A stretch of DNA of 64,000 nt from Bacteroidaceae bacterium (GTDB taxonomy: Bacteria; Bacteroidota; Bacteroidia; Bacteroidales; Bacteroidaceae), in the NCBI GenBank assembly GCA_900770665.1, contig CAAGKZ010000045.1, positions 1 through 64,000 of the forward strand, given 5' to 3'. The position numbers were made by a program, and so were the translations under genes. Positions 42,420 through 51,366 of this stretch are shown here, piece after piece. The notes beneath the pieces are model-generated. The model was given only the letters and a program-made list of their open reading frames with translations. It was not told where the DNA came from and searched no databases. Position 1 is the first letter of the stretch. Every line of letters begins with the position of its first letter.

Positions 42420-43688
42420 ATGAATATATTGCTTTTGGGTAGCGGTGGCCGTGAGCACGCTCTCGCATGGAAAATAGCTCAAAGTGCTAAAGTTGAAAAA
42501 CTCTACATCGCTCCGGGTAATGCCGGAACAAAGGAGGTTGGCGAGAATGTGAACATTGCAGTGTGCGATTTCGATGCCATTGCAGAGTTTGTTCTTGCAA
42601 ACAATGTATCTATGGTGGTTGTAGGTCCCGAGGATCCATTGGTGAAGGGTGTATATGACTACTTTGCTGCCGATGAGAGACTTAAGGAGGTTGCAGTAAT
42701 CGGCCCCACAAAGGCTGCTGCCGAGCTCGAGGGAAGCAAGAACTTTGCAAAGGAGTTCATGCAGCGTCACAACATCCCTACAGCTGCGTACAAGGCTTTC
42801 ACTGCTGCCGAGAAGGAGGAGGCTTACCGTTTCCTTGAGGGGTTGAAGGCTCCTTACGTGCTCAAGGCCGATGGCTTGTGTGCCGGTAAGGGTGTACTCA
42901 TTCTTCCTACATTGGAGGAGGCAAAGAGCAGCCTGAATGAGATGCTCGACGGTATGTTCGGCGACTCATCGGCTACCGTTGTGATTGAGGAGTTTCTCGA
43001 TGGTATCGAGTGCTCGGTATTTGTGCTTACAGACGGCAAGGATTATGTCATCCTGCCCGAGGCTAAGGACTACAAGCGCATCGGTGAGGGCAATACAGGC
43101 TTGAACACCGGTGGTATGGGTTCAATTTCTCCTGTTCCTTTCGCAACAAAGGAGTGGATGAAGAAAGTTGAAGACAGAATTATCAAGCCAACAGTTGACG
43201 GTCTTGTAAAAGACAATCTTCTCTATAAGGGCTTTATCTTCTTCGGTCTCATAAACGTTGAGGGTGAGCCAATGGTAATTGAATATAATGTCCGTATGGG
43301 CGACCCTGAGACAGAGTCTGTAATGTTGCGTCTGAAGAGCGACATCGTAGAGCTCTTTGAAAAGGTGGCTGCAGGAACACTCGCAGGTACCACTGTGGAG
43401 TTCGATGAGCGCAATGCTGTGTGCGTGATGCTCGTGTCAGGCGGTTACCCTGAGCACTATGACAAGGGCTTTGAGATGACCGGCTTTGAGGATGTAAAGG
43501 ATAGCATACTTTTCCATGCCGGTACAACCGAAAAGGATGGCAAGGTGGTTACAGCCGGTGGCCGTGTGATTGCTGCGGTCTCTTATGGCGCAACACGCGA
43601 GGAGGCTCTCGAGCGCTCTTTCCGTTCGGCAAATGCCATCAAGTACGAGAAAAAGTATTTCCGAGGCGATATAGGTTTTGACTTGTAA
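42420..43688 (+). CDS. purD: Phosphoribosylamine-glycine ligase
   Basis: PurD joins glycine to phosphoribosylamine with ATP, the second step of purine synthesis. The 422-residue ATP-grasp enzyme starts [18 protein letters not shown] and has the N domain with APGNAGT, the lid and ATP-binding region [13 protein letters not shown] (about 139-151), and the catalytic [12 protein letters not shown] and [11 protein letters not shown] motifs. It is of normal length. A membrane-protein gene begins 4 bp after its stop codon. Confidence 0.96.
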   Translation: MNILLLGSGGREHALAWKIAQSAKVEKLYIAPGNAGTKEVGENVNIAVCDFDAIAEFVLANNVSMVVVGPEDPLVKGVYDYFAADERLKEVAVIGPTKAAAELEGSKNFAKEFMQRHNIPTAAYKAFTAAEKEEAYRFLEGLKAPYVLKADGLCAGKGVLILPTLEEAKSSLNEMLDGMFGDSSATVVIEEFLDGIECSVFVLTDGKDYVILPEAKDYKRIGEGNTGLNTGGMGSISPVPFATKEWMKKVEDRIIKPTVDGLVKDNLLYKGFIFFGLINVEGEPMVIEYNVRMGDPETESVMLRLKSDIVELFEKVAAGTLAGTTVEFDERNAVCVMLVSGGYPEHYDKGFEMTGFEDVKDSILFHAGTTEKDGKVVTAGGRVIAAVSYGATREEALERSFRSANAIKYEKKYFRGDIGFDL

Positions 43689-43692
43689 GAAA

Positions 43693-44652
43693 ATGCTTCA
43701 GGGCTCATTTGCTAATGGCAGATATACATCGACAGTACTATTTGTGCTGTCGATGTCGGTTATGTTGGCGGCTTGTTGGTTGCCGCCGGCTGTGGATTCT
43801 GTCGCGCAACCGGCTGTGTCGGAGTTTATGGGCGGGATTCTGTCGCGAGTCGTGTCAATGCTGATATATGGTTTTTCGGCAGTGCTGCTGTCGCGGCAGA
43901 CATTCTTTGACCGTGGTGTTAAATGGATGGGTGCGCTCTATCTGTGGTTTGTGGCAATGTCTATGTTTGTGAATGGAAACCCATTGATTGCGTTCGCCTC
44001 ACTGCTGTTTCTGCTTTCAGTCATATTATTGCTTTTGTGCCAGTATAGCGCTAATCCGGTAGGGCCTTTCTATAGCTCGTTTATGATTCTTGGCATTCTT
44101 TGTTATATAATGCCCTTTTCGGTGTACTTTGTGCCACTGTATCTGCTTTTCTGCTTTATAACAAATACTTTTTCGGTGCGAGGCATGGCGGCTTCGCTTC
44201 TTGGACTTCTTACGCCATTGTGGCTTGTAATGGGACTTGCATATGTGTTCCCCGATGTCAGTGTGTTGCAGCAGATTTTTATGGATGGGTTGGCCAATGT
44301 TTTTGATATTGGTTTTTCGGCATTTTCAGTTCTTGATATGTTGCTGTCGGTTTTTGTGCTTGCCATTCTGTTGCCTGCAATTTTTGCGTTTGTAGGTAGC
44401 ACCTCGCCATCCAAGCCATTGCTGCGTCGCAGGATGTCTTTCCTGATTATTGCAGATGTTTACATGCTGTTGCTGTTCTGCTTTGTCGATGGTGGTTCCG
44501 TTTTTTTCTATATGTGCCAATTACCATGTGTGGCAATATTTGCCTCGTATCTTCTTGCTAAGAAGGAGACAAAACTTTCGAATGTCTATTTTGTTCTTGT
44601 CAATATAATTATAATTGCTATAGCAACGCTGGGATTATGGGTGAAACTCTGA
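43693..44652 (+). CDS. Polytopic membrane protein of unknown function
   Basis: A 319-residue inner-membrane protein with about nine to ten hydrophobic segments and short loops; there is no soluble domain and no catalytic motif I recognise. It begins MLQGSFANGRYTSTVLFVLSM; the ATG at 43693 is the first after the purD stop. A basic stretch KPLLRRRMS in the last third and the final KKETKLSNVYFV give probable cytoplasmic loops. It resembles uncharacterised Bacteroidales membrane proteins but I cannot name a family. It overlaps the following VTT gene by 16 bases. Confidence 0.7.
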   Translation: MLQGSFANGRYTSTVLFVLSMSVMLAACWLPPAVDSVAQPAVSEFMGGILSRVVSMLIYGFSAVLLSRQTFFDRGVKWMGALYLWFVAMSMFVNGNPLIAFASLLFLLSVILLLLCQYSANPVGPFYSSFMILGILCYIMPFSVYFVPLYLLFCFITNTFSVRGMAASLLGLLTPLWLVMGLAYVFPDVSVLQQIFMDGLANVFDIGFSAFSVLDMLLSVFVLAILLPAIFAFVGSTSPSKPLLRRRMSFLIIADVYMLLLFCFVDGGSVFFYMCQLPCVAIFASYLLAKKETKLSNVYFVLVNIIIIAIATLGLWVKL

Positions 44653-45101
44653 TTGATTTTTTCAAGGATTACGGTTATTGGGGAATGGGAATACTCTCCT
44701 TTCTGTCGGGTTCGATAGTCCCGATAGCAAGCGAGGTGCTTCTTGTCTTTTTTCTTAATTTGGGATTGAACGCGGTGTCACTTACTCTTGTTGCCACTCT
44801 TGGCAATACCCTTGGCGGTATCACCTGTTTCATGATTGGATATCTTACCAACAAGGCTACCGTACAGAAATTGTTCCGCATATCGGACAGGCGGATGAAA
44901 CGTGCCGATTTGATGATACAGAAATATGGTTTTTGGACTGCTGCGCTGTCGTTTGTGCCGGTGATAGGTGAGGCTTTGCTGGTGGCGTTGGGTATTATGC
45001 GCGTGGATAAATATAAGGTTATGTCTGTGATGGCATTCGGCAAATTTGTCAGGTATGTCCTGATTGTTGCTTCGTACTACGGAGTATTGAACCTGTTCTG
45101 A
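44637..45101 (+). CDS. VTT (DedA/YqaA-like) membrane protein
   Basis: A 154-residue inner-membrane protein: GMGILSFLSGSIVPIASEVLLVFFL (about 16-40) and FLNLGLNAVSLTLVATLGNTLGGITCFMIGYL, then FWTAALSFVPVIGEALLVALGIMRV and a last membrane segment. The SFVPVIGE segment corresponds to the conserved DedA core, and the size matches the YqaA subgroup. DedA-like proteins are thought to flip undecaprenyl phosphate or other phospholipids in a proton-dependent way; the specific role is not known here. The gene starts within the 3' end of its neighbour and converges on the radical SAM gene. Confidence 0.83.
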   Translation: MGETLIDFFKDYGYWGMGILSFLSGSIVPIASEVLLVFFLNLGLNAVSLTLVATLGNTLGGITCFMIGYLTNKATVQKLFRISDRRMKRADLMIQKYGFWTAALSFVPVIGEALLVALGIMRVDKYKVMSVMAFGKFVRYVLIVASYYGVLNLF

Positions 45102-45118
45102 CATCACCGCTCTGCTGC

Positions 45119-45895
45119 TCAATATGATGCAGTAGCTTTAATTCCCTCTTTTGCAAGCAAGGCTACAATGCGGTCCAGTTCCTCGTGTGTGGCTTTCTGA
45201 AGGCTGCTTATAGGGGTTTCGCGGTCTATTGTGTATATCATGACCTCACGTGGAGCAATCTCCTTTATGGCGGCAATCCATGGCGTAACGTAGTTGTCAC
45301 CTGTGTTGTTGACATCCTTCCCATCAACTGTACCTTTAAGGAACATTGTCTGTATCACGGCTTTGCCTTCAAAGGCCTTCATGCGTTCAATGATGGTTTT
45401 TACGTCGTATATTCCTGTTGGGCGGTCCACTATGGATATATAGTCGCAGTCAATGGTGTCAAGCTTGAGGATATTGTTGTCTACCTTTTTCAAGGCTTCA
45501 AATACATTGTCTCGTATAATCAGGGTTGCATTGGTGAGCACGCTGACCTTTGCTTCGGGGCATAGCCTGTCGCGCAGTGCGATAGTGTCGTTGATGATGT
45601 CGCTGAAATGTGGGTGTATGGTGGGTTCTCCATTGCCGGCAAATGTAAGGACATCGGGCAATGTTCCGTCAATCTTCATTTCGGTAAGTTTTTCTTCAAG
45701 CGCTCTTGCAACCTCCTGCCGTGTTGGCATCGCGCCTTTGGCTCTTCTTGTAGCATTAAGGCCACATTCGCAATATATGCAGTCGAATGTGCAGACTTTT
45801 CCATCGGCAGGCAGTAAGTTTATGCCTAAAGAAATTCCTAGCCTGCGACTTTTTACAGGACCGAATATCGGTGAGGGGTATATTACTGTCGGCAT
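45119..45895 (-). CDS. Radical SAM protein
   Basis: A 258-residue protein with the iron-sulphur signature CxxxCxxC at Cys35, Cys39 and Cys42 (KVCTFDCIYCECG). Downstream are the family elements VLTFAGNGEPTIHPHF (a GxExT-type SAM contact), VSVLTNATLI and KLDTIDCDY. The overall shape is close to the short, single-domain radical SAM proteins sometimes annotated as pyruvate-formate-lyase-activase-like or tRNA-wybutosine-like; no substrate can be assigned. It is four bases after the sulfatase gene and closes the argS unit. Confidence 0.85.
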   Translation of the reverse strand: MPTVIYPSPIFGPVKSRRLGISLGINLLPADGKVCTFDCIYCECGLNATRRAKGAMPTRQEVARALEEKLTEMKIDGTLPDVLTFAGNGEPTIHPHFSDIINDTIALRDRLCPEAKVSVLTNATLIIRDNVFEALKKVDNNILKLDTIDCDYISIVDRPTGIYDVKTIIERMKAFEGKAVIQTMFLKGTVDGKDVNNTGDNYVTPWIAAIKEIAPREVMIYTIDRETPISSLQKATHEELDRIVALLAKEGIKATASY

Positions 45896-45899
45896 AGTG

Positions 45900-47963
45900 T
45901 CATCTGTTTTTCTTTGTTTCGTTTTCCATCGTCAGCCTGTTCTCGACCATGCGGTTCATATATTCCTGTATGATGGCCTGCAGTTCACGTATCATATTGT
46001 CTTGAACATTGTTCTCGTCCAAAATGTTGTGTTTCATCATGATGTCATCGTGCAAATTGAACAATGACAAAGGTTTGTCATTATCCCCATCGTAAAGCAG
46101 GATGTAATCTCCTTTATAGTATCTGTATGCCTCGTTTGCGTAGTTTACGGCATAGCTGTTTTCTGCAGGCGTTGATATGAGGCTTTTGCCGAATGCAATG
46201 AAAGGTTTGTCATATCCTACGTATTCAAGAACAGTAGGCATGATGTCTATCTGTTGTGCAATCATTGTTGAGTCAATGCCTGGCTCAAAAGGCGCGTCCC
46301 CTTGTGGTGAGAAAAAGATGACCGGAACCTCCATCTCGCCCGATGGTGTCTGATAACGGCTCTCGATGCTGTGATTGGTGTGGTCGGCCGTAATTACAAA
46401 CAGGGTATTGTCGTACCAAGCCTGTTTTTCGGCATATTTGAAGAATTGCCGCAGGGAGTAGTCTGTGTACTGTACGCATTTGAAGAACGGGTCACTGCCT
46501 TCGGGGAATTTTCTCCTGTATTCATCGGGGATGTTGAACGGGTGGTGTGAAGATGCCGTGAAGACAGATGTTACAAACGGTTCTTTCATTTCGTTCATGC
46601 ATTCGGCATAATATTGCAGGAACGGCTCATCCCAAATTGCCCATGTTCCGTCATAATCGTCTTCTCCATTGTGGTTTGGAGATTCGTTATACTCTGTCAT
46701 TCCATAGTATTTGTCAAATCCACTGGTCTTTGCGTATGCTGTAAAGCCCATTGAACCGTTTGGTGCTCCGTGGAAAAATGCACTGGTATAACCGACTTTG
46801 CCAAGCTCGCCGGCTATGCTGCTTACATCGTTCAGTGATGCCGAAGAGGAGATGAAGGGTGTGACAAACATTGGTATGCTGGAGAGTATCGAAGGCATTC
46901 CGTCAATGGATTTCTTACCGTTTCCGTAAGAATAAAGGTAGCTTTTGCTGCGTCTGACAAGACTGTCGAGGAATGGTGTGAGACTTCCGCTTTTGCGTGG
47001 ATTGTATATGCCGATATACTCCTTTCCAAAGCTTTCTACAATAAGTATCACAATGTTTTTCCTGTTTGGGACTGTCTCCTGGAATTGTGTTATCGGGGTG
47101 TATATGCCTGCGATCTCCTTGTCTGTGAAATATTCTTTTGATGAAAAAGGCTTACGTCCGATAGTACGGATGATGGTGAAAGGGGTGTTCAGTACGAGAG
47201 CGGTCTCATTTGGAGTTGTGACGTAAGCGTTGGCATTGCTGAGTGTGATTGGACGTACGTTCCTGCTTATTCCGCCTCGTATACCAATGATAAGCAGTGG
47301 AATGATTACTAATATCGCAGCAAAATGCCCGATGTAATATTTTGTGATTTTGCTATAATTATTTATGCGTTGCGGCAATTGTCTGCTTATTGCTTTTGAG
47401 GTCGGAGTGTATAATTTGTATATTGCGGCAATTATTACTATTCCCAGTAGTACGAGCCACCAATTCCTTAACATCTCAATGCCGATAATCTTGCCGATAT
47501 TGGCGTCGTTACTGAACTCGTTGAAGACGTCAGAGGTGGTTCTGCGGTCGGTATACCTGATGTATATACTGTCGCACAGATTTGCTATGACTCCCAAGGC
47601 ATTGGGTATTACAAATGCACCACAGGTGATGCTCCGCATTATTTTACCCTCTTTGTAGTGTAGTGGAAAGAGCAACAACAAGAGATATATCGAGTTTATA
47701 TAACATACACTTGGAGTGGCGAAGATTAAAAACCCCTTTATCAGCATAAATATGTTGCAACTTGCCAGTACAGTCTCATATTTGCCCAAGTTTACAAGAA
47801 TGAATATGATTTGGCATATTATCAGTATGGCATAGGATAGCAATATGTTCAATGCTACAGCTGCTGCAAGATGCCTGCTTTTGGCCTTTCTGCAAAGGAA
47901 ACTTTTTTTGTATGCATCCTTGCAGCGCCCCAAGAATTCCGATATAAAGTTTTTGATCTCCAT
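45900..47963 (-). CDS. LTA-synthase-like membrane sulfatase/phosphotransferase
   Basis: A 687-residue protein with about five N-terminal membrane segments (to about residue 260) and a C-terminal periplasmic sulfatase-fold domain. The domain begins NIVILIVESFGKEYIGIYNP; Ser352 in GNGKKSIDGMPSIL occupies the place of the LtaS nucleophile, and FVITADHTNH supplies metal ligands. Gram-negative relatives transfer phosphoglycerol or phosphoethanolamine to surface glycans or lipids; here the acceptor is unknown. It lies between the RNase H gene (36 bp) and the radical SAM gene (4 bp). Confidence 0.87.
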   Translation of the reverse strand: MEIKNFISEFLGRCKDAYKKSFLCRKAKSRHLAAAVALNILLSYAILIICQIIFILVNLGKYETVLASCNIFMLIKGFLIFATPSVCYINSIYLLLLLFPLHYKEGKIMRSITCGAFVIPNALGVIANLCDSIYIRYTDRRTTSDVFNEFSNDANIGKIIGIEMLRNWWLVLLGIVIIAAIYKLYTPTSKAISRQLPQRINNYSKITKYYIGHFAAILVIIPLLIIGIRGGISRNVRPITLSNANAYVTTPNETALVLNTPFTIIRTIGRKPFSSKEYFTDKEIAGIYTPITQFQETVPNRKNIVILIVESFGKEYIGIYNPRKSGSLTPFLDSLVRRSKSYLYSYGNGKKSIDGMPSILSSIPMFVTPFISSSASLNDVSSIAGELGKVGYTSAFFHGAPNGSMGFTAYAKTSGFDKYYGMTEYNESPNHNGEDDYDGTWAIWDEPFLQYYAECMNEMKEPFVTSVFTASSHHPFNIPDEYRRKFPEGSDPFFKCVQYTDYSLRQFFKYAEKQAWYDNTLFVITADHTNHSIESRYQTPSGEMEVPVIFFSPQGDAPFEPGIDSTMIAQQIDIMPTVLEYVGYDKPFIAFGKSLISTPAENSYAVNYANEAYRYYKGDYILLYDGDNDKPLSLFNLHDDIMMKHNILDENNVQDNMIRELQAIIQEYMNRMVENRLTMENETKKNR

Positions 47964-47999
47964 ATTATTGCAGTTTGTCTTTAAGAAATCCCCAGTTCT

Positions 48000-48626
48000 T
48001 TATTTCCTGCCAAAATCAGCCGGTATTTCTCCCCACTTGTCGGTTTCCCACTTGATTAGAGTTGTCGTGTAGCAGTTCTCCCTCAACCATTTCTCGGCAC
48101 GGTCAATATAACCGAACAGTTCCTCGCTTTTGCTGTCGCGTGGTAACTTTGTCTTGCATTTCTTGCCCTTTATCCATAGCAGGGCATTGTAGCTGTCCGA
48201 GTATATCGGTAGGTCTATACCCCTTTGCTTCAATAGGGCTAACCCATGTACAATGGCAAGGAACTCGCCTATGTTGTTTGTGCCGAACATGGGCCCAAAG
48301 TGGAATACCTCCTCGCCTGTAGCAATGTATACACCACGGTACTCCATCATTCCCGGGTTACCGCTGCAGGCGGCATCCACCGCCAACGCATTCTTTATTA
48401 TGGATGCCGGCAGTGTTGCCGGCACTTTTTTAACATCTGCCTTTGCCTTGTGGCCAATGTAGTCTCCGGGTGATGACGCATATGCCCGCTCAGCTTCGGC
48501 AAGAGTGTCAAACGCCTTGTAAAGAGCCTGTTTTACGCTCTTTATCTGCGCTTGACACTCCTCCCAAGAGGAGTATATGCCCGGCTGTATGCCGTTCCAC
48601 ACCACGTAGAATCTCTTTTTGGCCAT
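48000..48626 (-). CDS. Viroplasmin-domain ribonuclease H
   Basis: A 208-residue protein. Residues 1-45 form a caulimovirus viroplasmin-type domain (RFYVVWNGIQPGIYSSWEEC) that binds RNA-DNA hybrids. Residues about 78-208 are RNase HI, with acidic catalytic residues Asp84 (VDAACSGNPG), Glu121 (NNIGEFLA), Asp144 (IYSDSYNA) and Asp204 (IPADFGR). It degrades the RNA of hybrids in the cytoplasm. The ATG at 48626 is favoured because the viroplasmin fold starts there. It begins 16 bp after the argS stop. Confidence 0.9.
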   Translation of the reverse strand: MAKKRFYVVWNGIQPGIYSSWEECQAQIKSVKQALYKAFDTLAEAERAYASSPGDYIGHKAKADVKKVPATLPASIIKNALAVDAACSGNPGMMEYRGVYIATGEEVFHFGPMFGTNNIGEFLAIVHGLALLKQRGIDLPIYSDSYNALLWIKGKKCKTKLPRDSKSEELFGYIDRAEKWLRENCYTTTLIKWETDKWGEIPADFGRK

Positions 48627-48642
48627 TGCGTGACAACTTTGG

Positions 48643-50433
48643 TTACATTCTTTCGGGAACCTCAATGCCAAGCAGGTTCATCGCTGTCTTGATAACCTTG
48701 CCGACATTGTCGGTGAGCAACAGACGGAATGCCTTTGTCTCCTCGTTCTCCTCGCGCAGAATGCTGTAGTCGTGGTAGAACTGGTTGTACTCTCTTGCAA
48801 GTTCATAAGCATAGTTGGCGATGCCCGATGGAGAGTAGTCGGTGCCTGCCTGGCGTACCACTGCAGGGAACTCGTTGAGCATTCTTATGATGTTGCACTC
48901 CTTCTCGCTGATGCTCTCGGGTGCAGTGAACTCTGTCTTTGCGCCGGCTTCGGCAGCCTTGCGGCCGATTGAGCGTGTGCGTGCATATGTGTACTGGATA
49001 AAAGGACCGGTGTTACCGTTGAAGTCGATTGACTCCTTGGGGTTGAAGAGCATGTTGCGGCGCGCATCTACCTTGAGCATGAAGTACTTCAATGCGCCAA
49101 GTCCGATGATGCGGTTGATTTCGGCCTTCTCCTCGGCTGTGAGGTCATTGAGCTTGCCGCCAAGCTCCTCCGAGGTCTCACGGGCGGTATTTATCATCTC
49201 GTCCATGAGGTCGTCGGCATCAACAACGGTACCTTCGCGGCTCTTCATCTTGCCCTCGGGGAGCTCTACCATGCCGTATGAGAAGTGTACAAGTCCCTTT
49301 CCCCATGAGAAACCGAGCTTGTCGAGCAGCAATGAGAGTACCTGGAAGTGGTAGTTCTGCTCGTTGCCCACAACATACACCATCTTGTCGATAGGGTAGT
49401 CACGGAAACGCAACTGTGCTGTACCTATATCCTGTGTCATGTATACCGATGTGCCGTCGCTGCGCAACAGGAGTTTCTCGTCGAGTCCGTCGCCTGTGAG
49501 GTCGGCCCATACCGATTCATCCTCTCTGCGGTAGAAGATGCCCTTCTCGAGTCCTCCAAGAACAGTCTCCTTGCCCACAAGGTATGTGTCGCTCTCGTAG
49601 TAGATTTTGTCGAAGTCAACGCCCAGACGCTTGTATGTCTCGTCAAAGCCTTCGTAAACCCAACCGTTCATCTGCTCCCAAAGTGCGCGCACCTCCTTGT
49701 CGCCGGCCTCCCACTTTACAAGCATCTCGCGTGCCTCGGCCATCAGTGGCGATGCAGCTTCGGCCTCCTCCTTGCTCATGCCCTTTTCCATGAGCTCTGA
49801 AAGCTCTGCCTTGTAGTGCTTGTCAAAGGCTACATAGTAGTCGCCAATGAGGTGGTCGCCCTTCTTGCCGCTGCTCTCGGGTGTCTCACCGTTGCCCCAT
49901 TTCTGCCATGCAAGCATTGACTTGCAGATGTGTATACCGCGGTCGTTGACGATATTGGTCTTTACAACCTTGTTGCCGTTTGCCGCGATGATGTTTGACA
50001 ATGCGTAACCCAGGAGGTTGTTGCGGATGTGTCCAAGGTGAAGTGGCTTGTTGGTGTTGGGTGAAGAGTACTCTACCATTACAAGCGGAGATTCCTCGGT
50101 TGCAGGTGTTGTTCCCCACTTGTCGGTGGCATCGATGTGCTTCAAAAGCTCAACCCAATAGCTTGGAGCAATGGCAAGGTTCAGGAAGCCCTTTACCACG
50201 TTGAATGATTTTATGATTGGAAGGCTATTCTTTAGTTGCTCGCCAATCTCCTGTGCTGTCTCTTCGGGACGTTTCTTTGATAGTGCCAGGAATGGGAAAA
50301 CTACCAAAGTGAAGTCACCCTCAAACTCCTTGCGTGTCTTCTGCAATTGTATCTTCTCTGTCTCTACTACTGCGCCATACAATTGCTTGATTGCTTCGGC
50401 AACACTCTGTGCCAATGTGATTTCAAGATTCAT
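48643..50433 (-). CDS. argS: Arginyl-tRNA synthetase
   Basis: ArgS charges tRNA-Arg. The 596-residue class I enzyme has the N-terminal additional domain (to about 110), the HIGH-type motif in NKPLHLGHIRNNLLG (about 131-145), and the helical anticodon domain that ends LLGIEVPERM. The KMSKS signature is replaced by GKMKSREGT, as is usual in this family. A terminator-like hairpin with a T8 tract sits just upstream of its start codon. It is first in the argS-RNase H-sulfatase-radical SAM unit. Confidence 0.96.
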   Translation of the reverse strand: MNLEITLAQSVAEAIKQLYGAVVETEKIQLQKTRKEFEGDFTLVVFPFLALSKKRPEETAQEIGEQLKNSLPIIKSFNVVKGFLNLAIAPSYWVELLKHIDATDKWGTTPATEESPLVMVEYSSPNTNKPLHLGHIRNNLLGYALSNIIAANGNKVVKTNIVNDRGIHICKSMLAWQKWGNGETPESSGKKGDHLIGDYYVAFDKHYKAELSELMEKGMSKEEAEAASPLMAEAREMLVKWEAGDKEVRALWEQMNGWVYEGFDETYKRLGVDFDKIYYESDTYLVGKETVLGGLEKGIFYRREDESVWADLTGDGLDEKLLLRSDGTSVYMTQDIGTAQLRFRDYPIDKMVYVVGNEQNYHFQVLSLLLDKLGFSWGKGLVHFSYGMVELPEGKMKSREGTVVDADDLMDEMINTARETSEELGGKLNDLTAEEKAEINRIIGLGALKYFMLKVDARRNMLFNPKESIDFNGNTGPFIQYTYARTRSIGRKAAEAGAKTEFTAPESISEKECNIIRMLNEFPAVVRQAGTDYSPSGIANYAYELAREYNQFYHDYSILREENEETKAFRLLLTDNVGKVIKTAMNLLGIEVPERM

Positions 50434-50462
50434 TTTATGTCAAATTATATTGTTATTTGTTC

Positions 50463-50490
50463 AAAAAAAAGGCAACAAAGCTTTATTGCC
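50463..50490 (-). promoter_or_regulatory. Terminator-like hairpin in the argS leader (possible attenuator)
   Basis: On the minus strand GGCAATAA-AGCT-TTGTTGCC (8 bp including one U-G pair) is followed at once by eight T residues and lies 30 bp before the argS start. No minus-strand gene ends upstream, because the neighbour is divergent, so termination here would act on argS itself. The U-G pair would be A-C on the other strand, so only the argS transcript folds well. Confidence 0.45.
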
Positions 50491-50503
50491 CTGTAATAAT
50501 TTG

Positions 50504-50511
50504 CAAATATA
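50504..50511 (-). promoter_or_regulatory. -7-like box for argS
   Basis: Minus-strand TATATTTG fits TAnnTTTG. A TTTG at 50536-50539 is 24 nt upstream, a little too far. If used, transcription starts just before the hairpin at 50471-50490. The rest of the 50434-50679 gap is A/T-rich with nothing else recognisable. Confidence 0.4.
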
Positions 50512-50679
50512 ATAAATGTCGGTAATTTTGCGTCTCAAATAATAATAAATCTTAAAAAGATATTTTAATATACACGTTGCTCGCGTATATGTGGTGCCTC
50601 ATTTGTTTGTTCTGTCAATTTTGTGTTATATTTGCAGAATGTTTTATAATGGGTCAAACCTTGGAATGTTTTTGTTTTT

Positions 50680-51366
50680 ATGAATAGATTACCTGAAGTT
50701 ACCAAAAATCTTTTGGCTATAAATGTGCTGCTTTTCCTGGCTACTTTTGTTTTGGGCAAGCAAGGCATCGATTTGGTGGGGATATTGGGCTTGCATTTCT
50801 TCAAGGCTTCGGACTTTGCGCCATATCAGCTGTTGACATATATGTTCATGCATAGTGGATTTTCTCATATTTTCTTCAATATGTTTGCGCTGTATATGTT
50901 TGGTGGAGTACTGGAGAGAGTATGGGGTGCAAAACGTTTCCTGATTTTTTATCTTGTATGCGGTGTCGGTGCCGGTTTGCTGCAGGAGATTGTACAATAT
51001 GCTCAGTATGTCCAGTTGGGCTATGACTCTATAAGCGAAATTGCCGTATACCGTGGCGGGCCTCCGGTGCCGATGGCCGATGCCTTGAACCTTTGGAGAA
51101 CCGTGGGCGCATCTGGCGCAATCTATGCGATATTGCTTGGATTCGGTATGCTGTTTCCCAATGAGAAGATGTTTGTTTTCCCGCTGCCGTTTCCAATCAA
51201 GGCAAAATTCTTTGTTATAGGTTATGCTGTCATAGAATTATTGTTGGGCATGTCGGGTACCCAGGATGGAGTTGCGCATTTTGCCCACCTCGGTGGAATG
51301 CTGTTCGGGTTGCTGTTGATTCTTTATTGGCGTAAGAAACGGAAGATCGGAGGTCCATATGTTTAA
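50680..51366 (+). CDS. Rhomboid family intramembrane serine protease (first of two)
   Basis: A 228-residue inner-membrane protein with six or more hydrophobic segments. The catalytic serine motif GASG (residues 143-146, Ser145) and the catalytic His203 in AHFAHLGG are intact, along with the loop-1 motif HSGFSHIFFNMFAL (58-71). An insertion of about 25 residues (YAQYVQLGYDSISEIAVYRGGPPVP in part) lies between segments 3 and 4. Rhomboids cut membrane segments of other proteins; the target is unknown. It overlaps the next rhomboid gene by eight bases. Confidence 0.9.
   Translation: MNRLPEVTKNLLAINVLLFLATFVLGKQGIDLVGILGLHFFKASDFAPYQLLTYMFMHSGFSHIFFNMFALYMFGGVLERVWGAKRFLIFYLVCGVGAGLLQEIVQYAQYVQLGYDSISEIAVYRGGPPVPMADALNLWRTVGASGAIYAILLGFGMLFPNEKMFVFPLPFPIKAKFFVIGYAVIELLLGMSGTQDGVAHFAHLGGMLFGLLLILYWRKKRKIGGPYV

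Noticed and set aside
50463..50490. T-box riboswitch for argS
   Set aside because: The leader is too short for a T-box and I see no T-box sequence or specifier loop.
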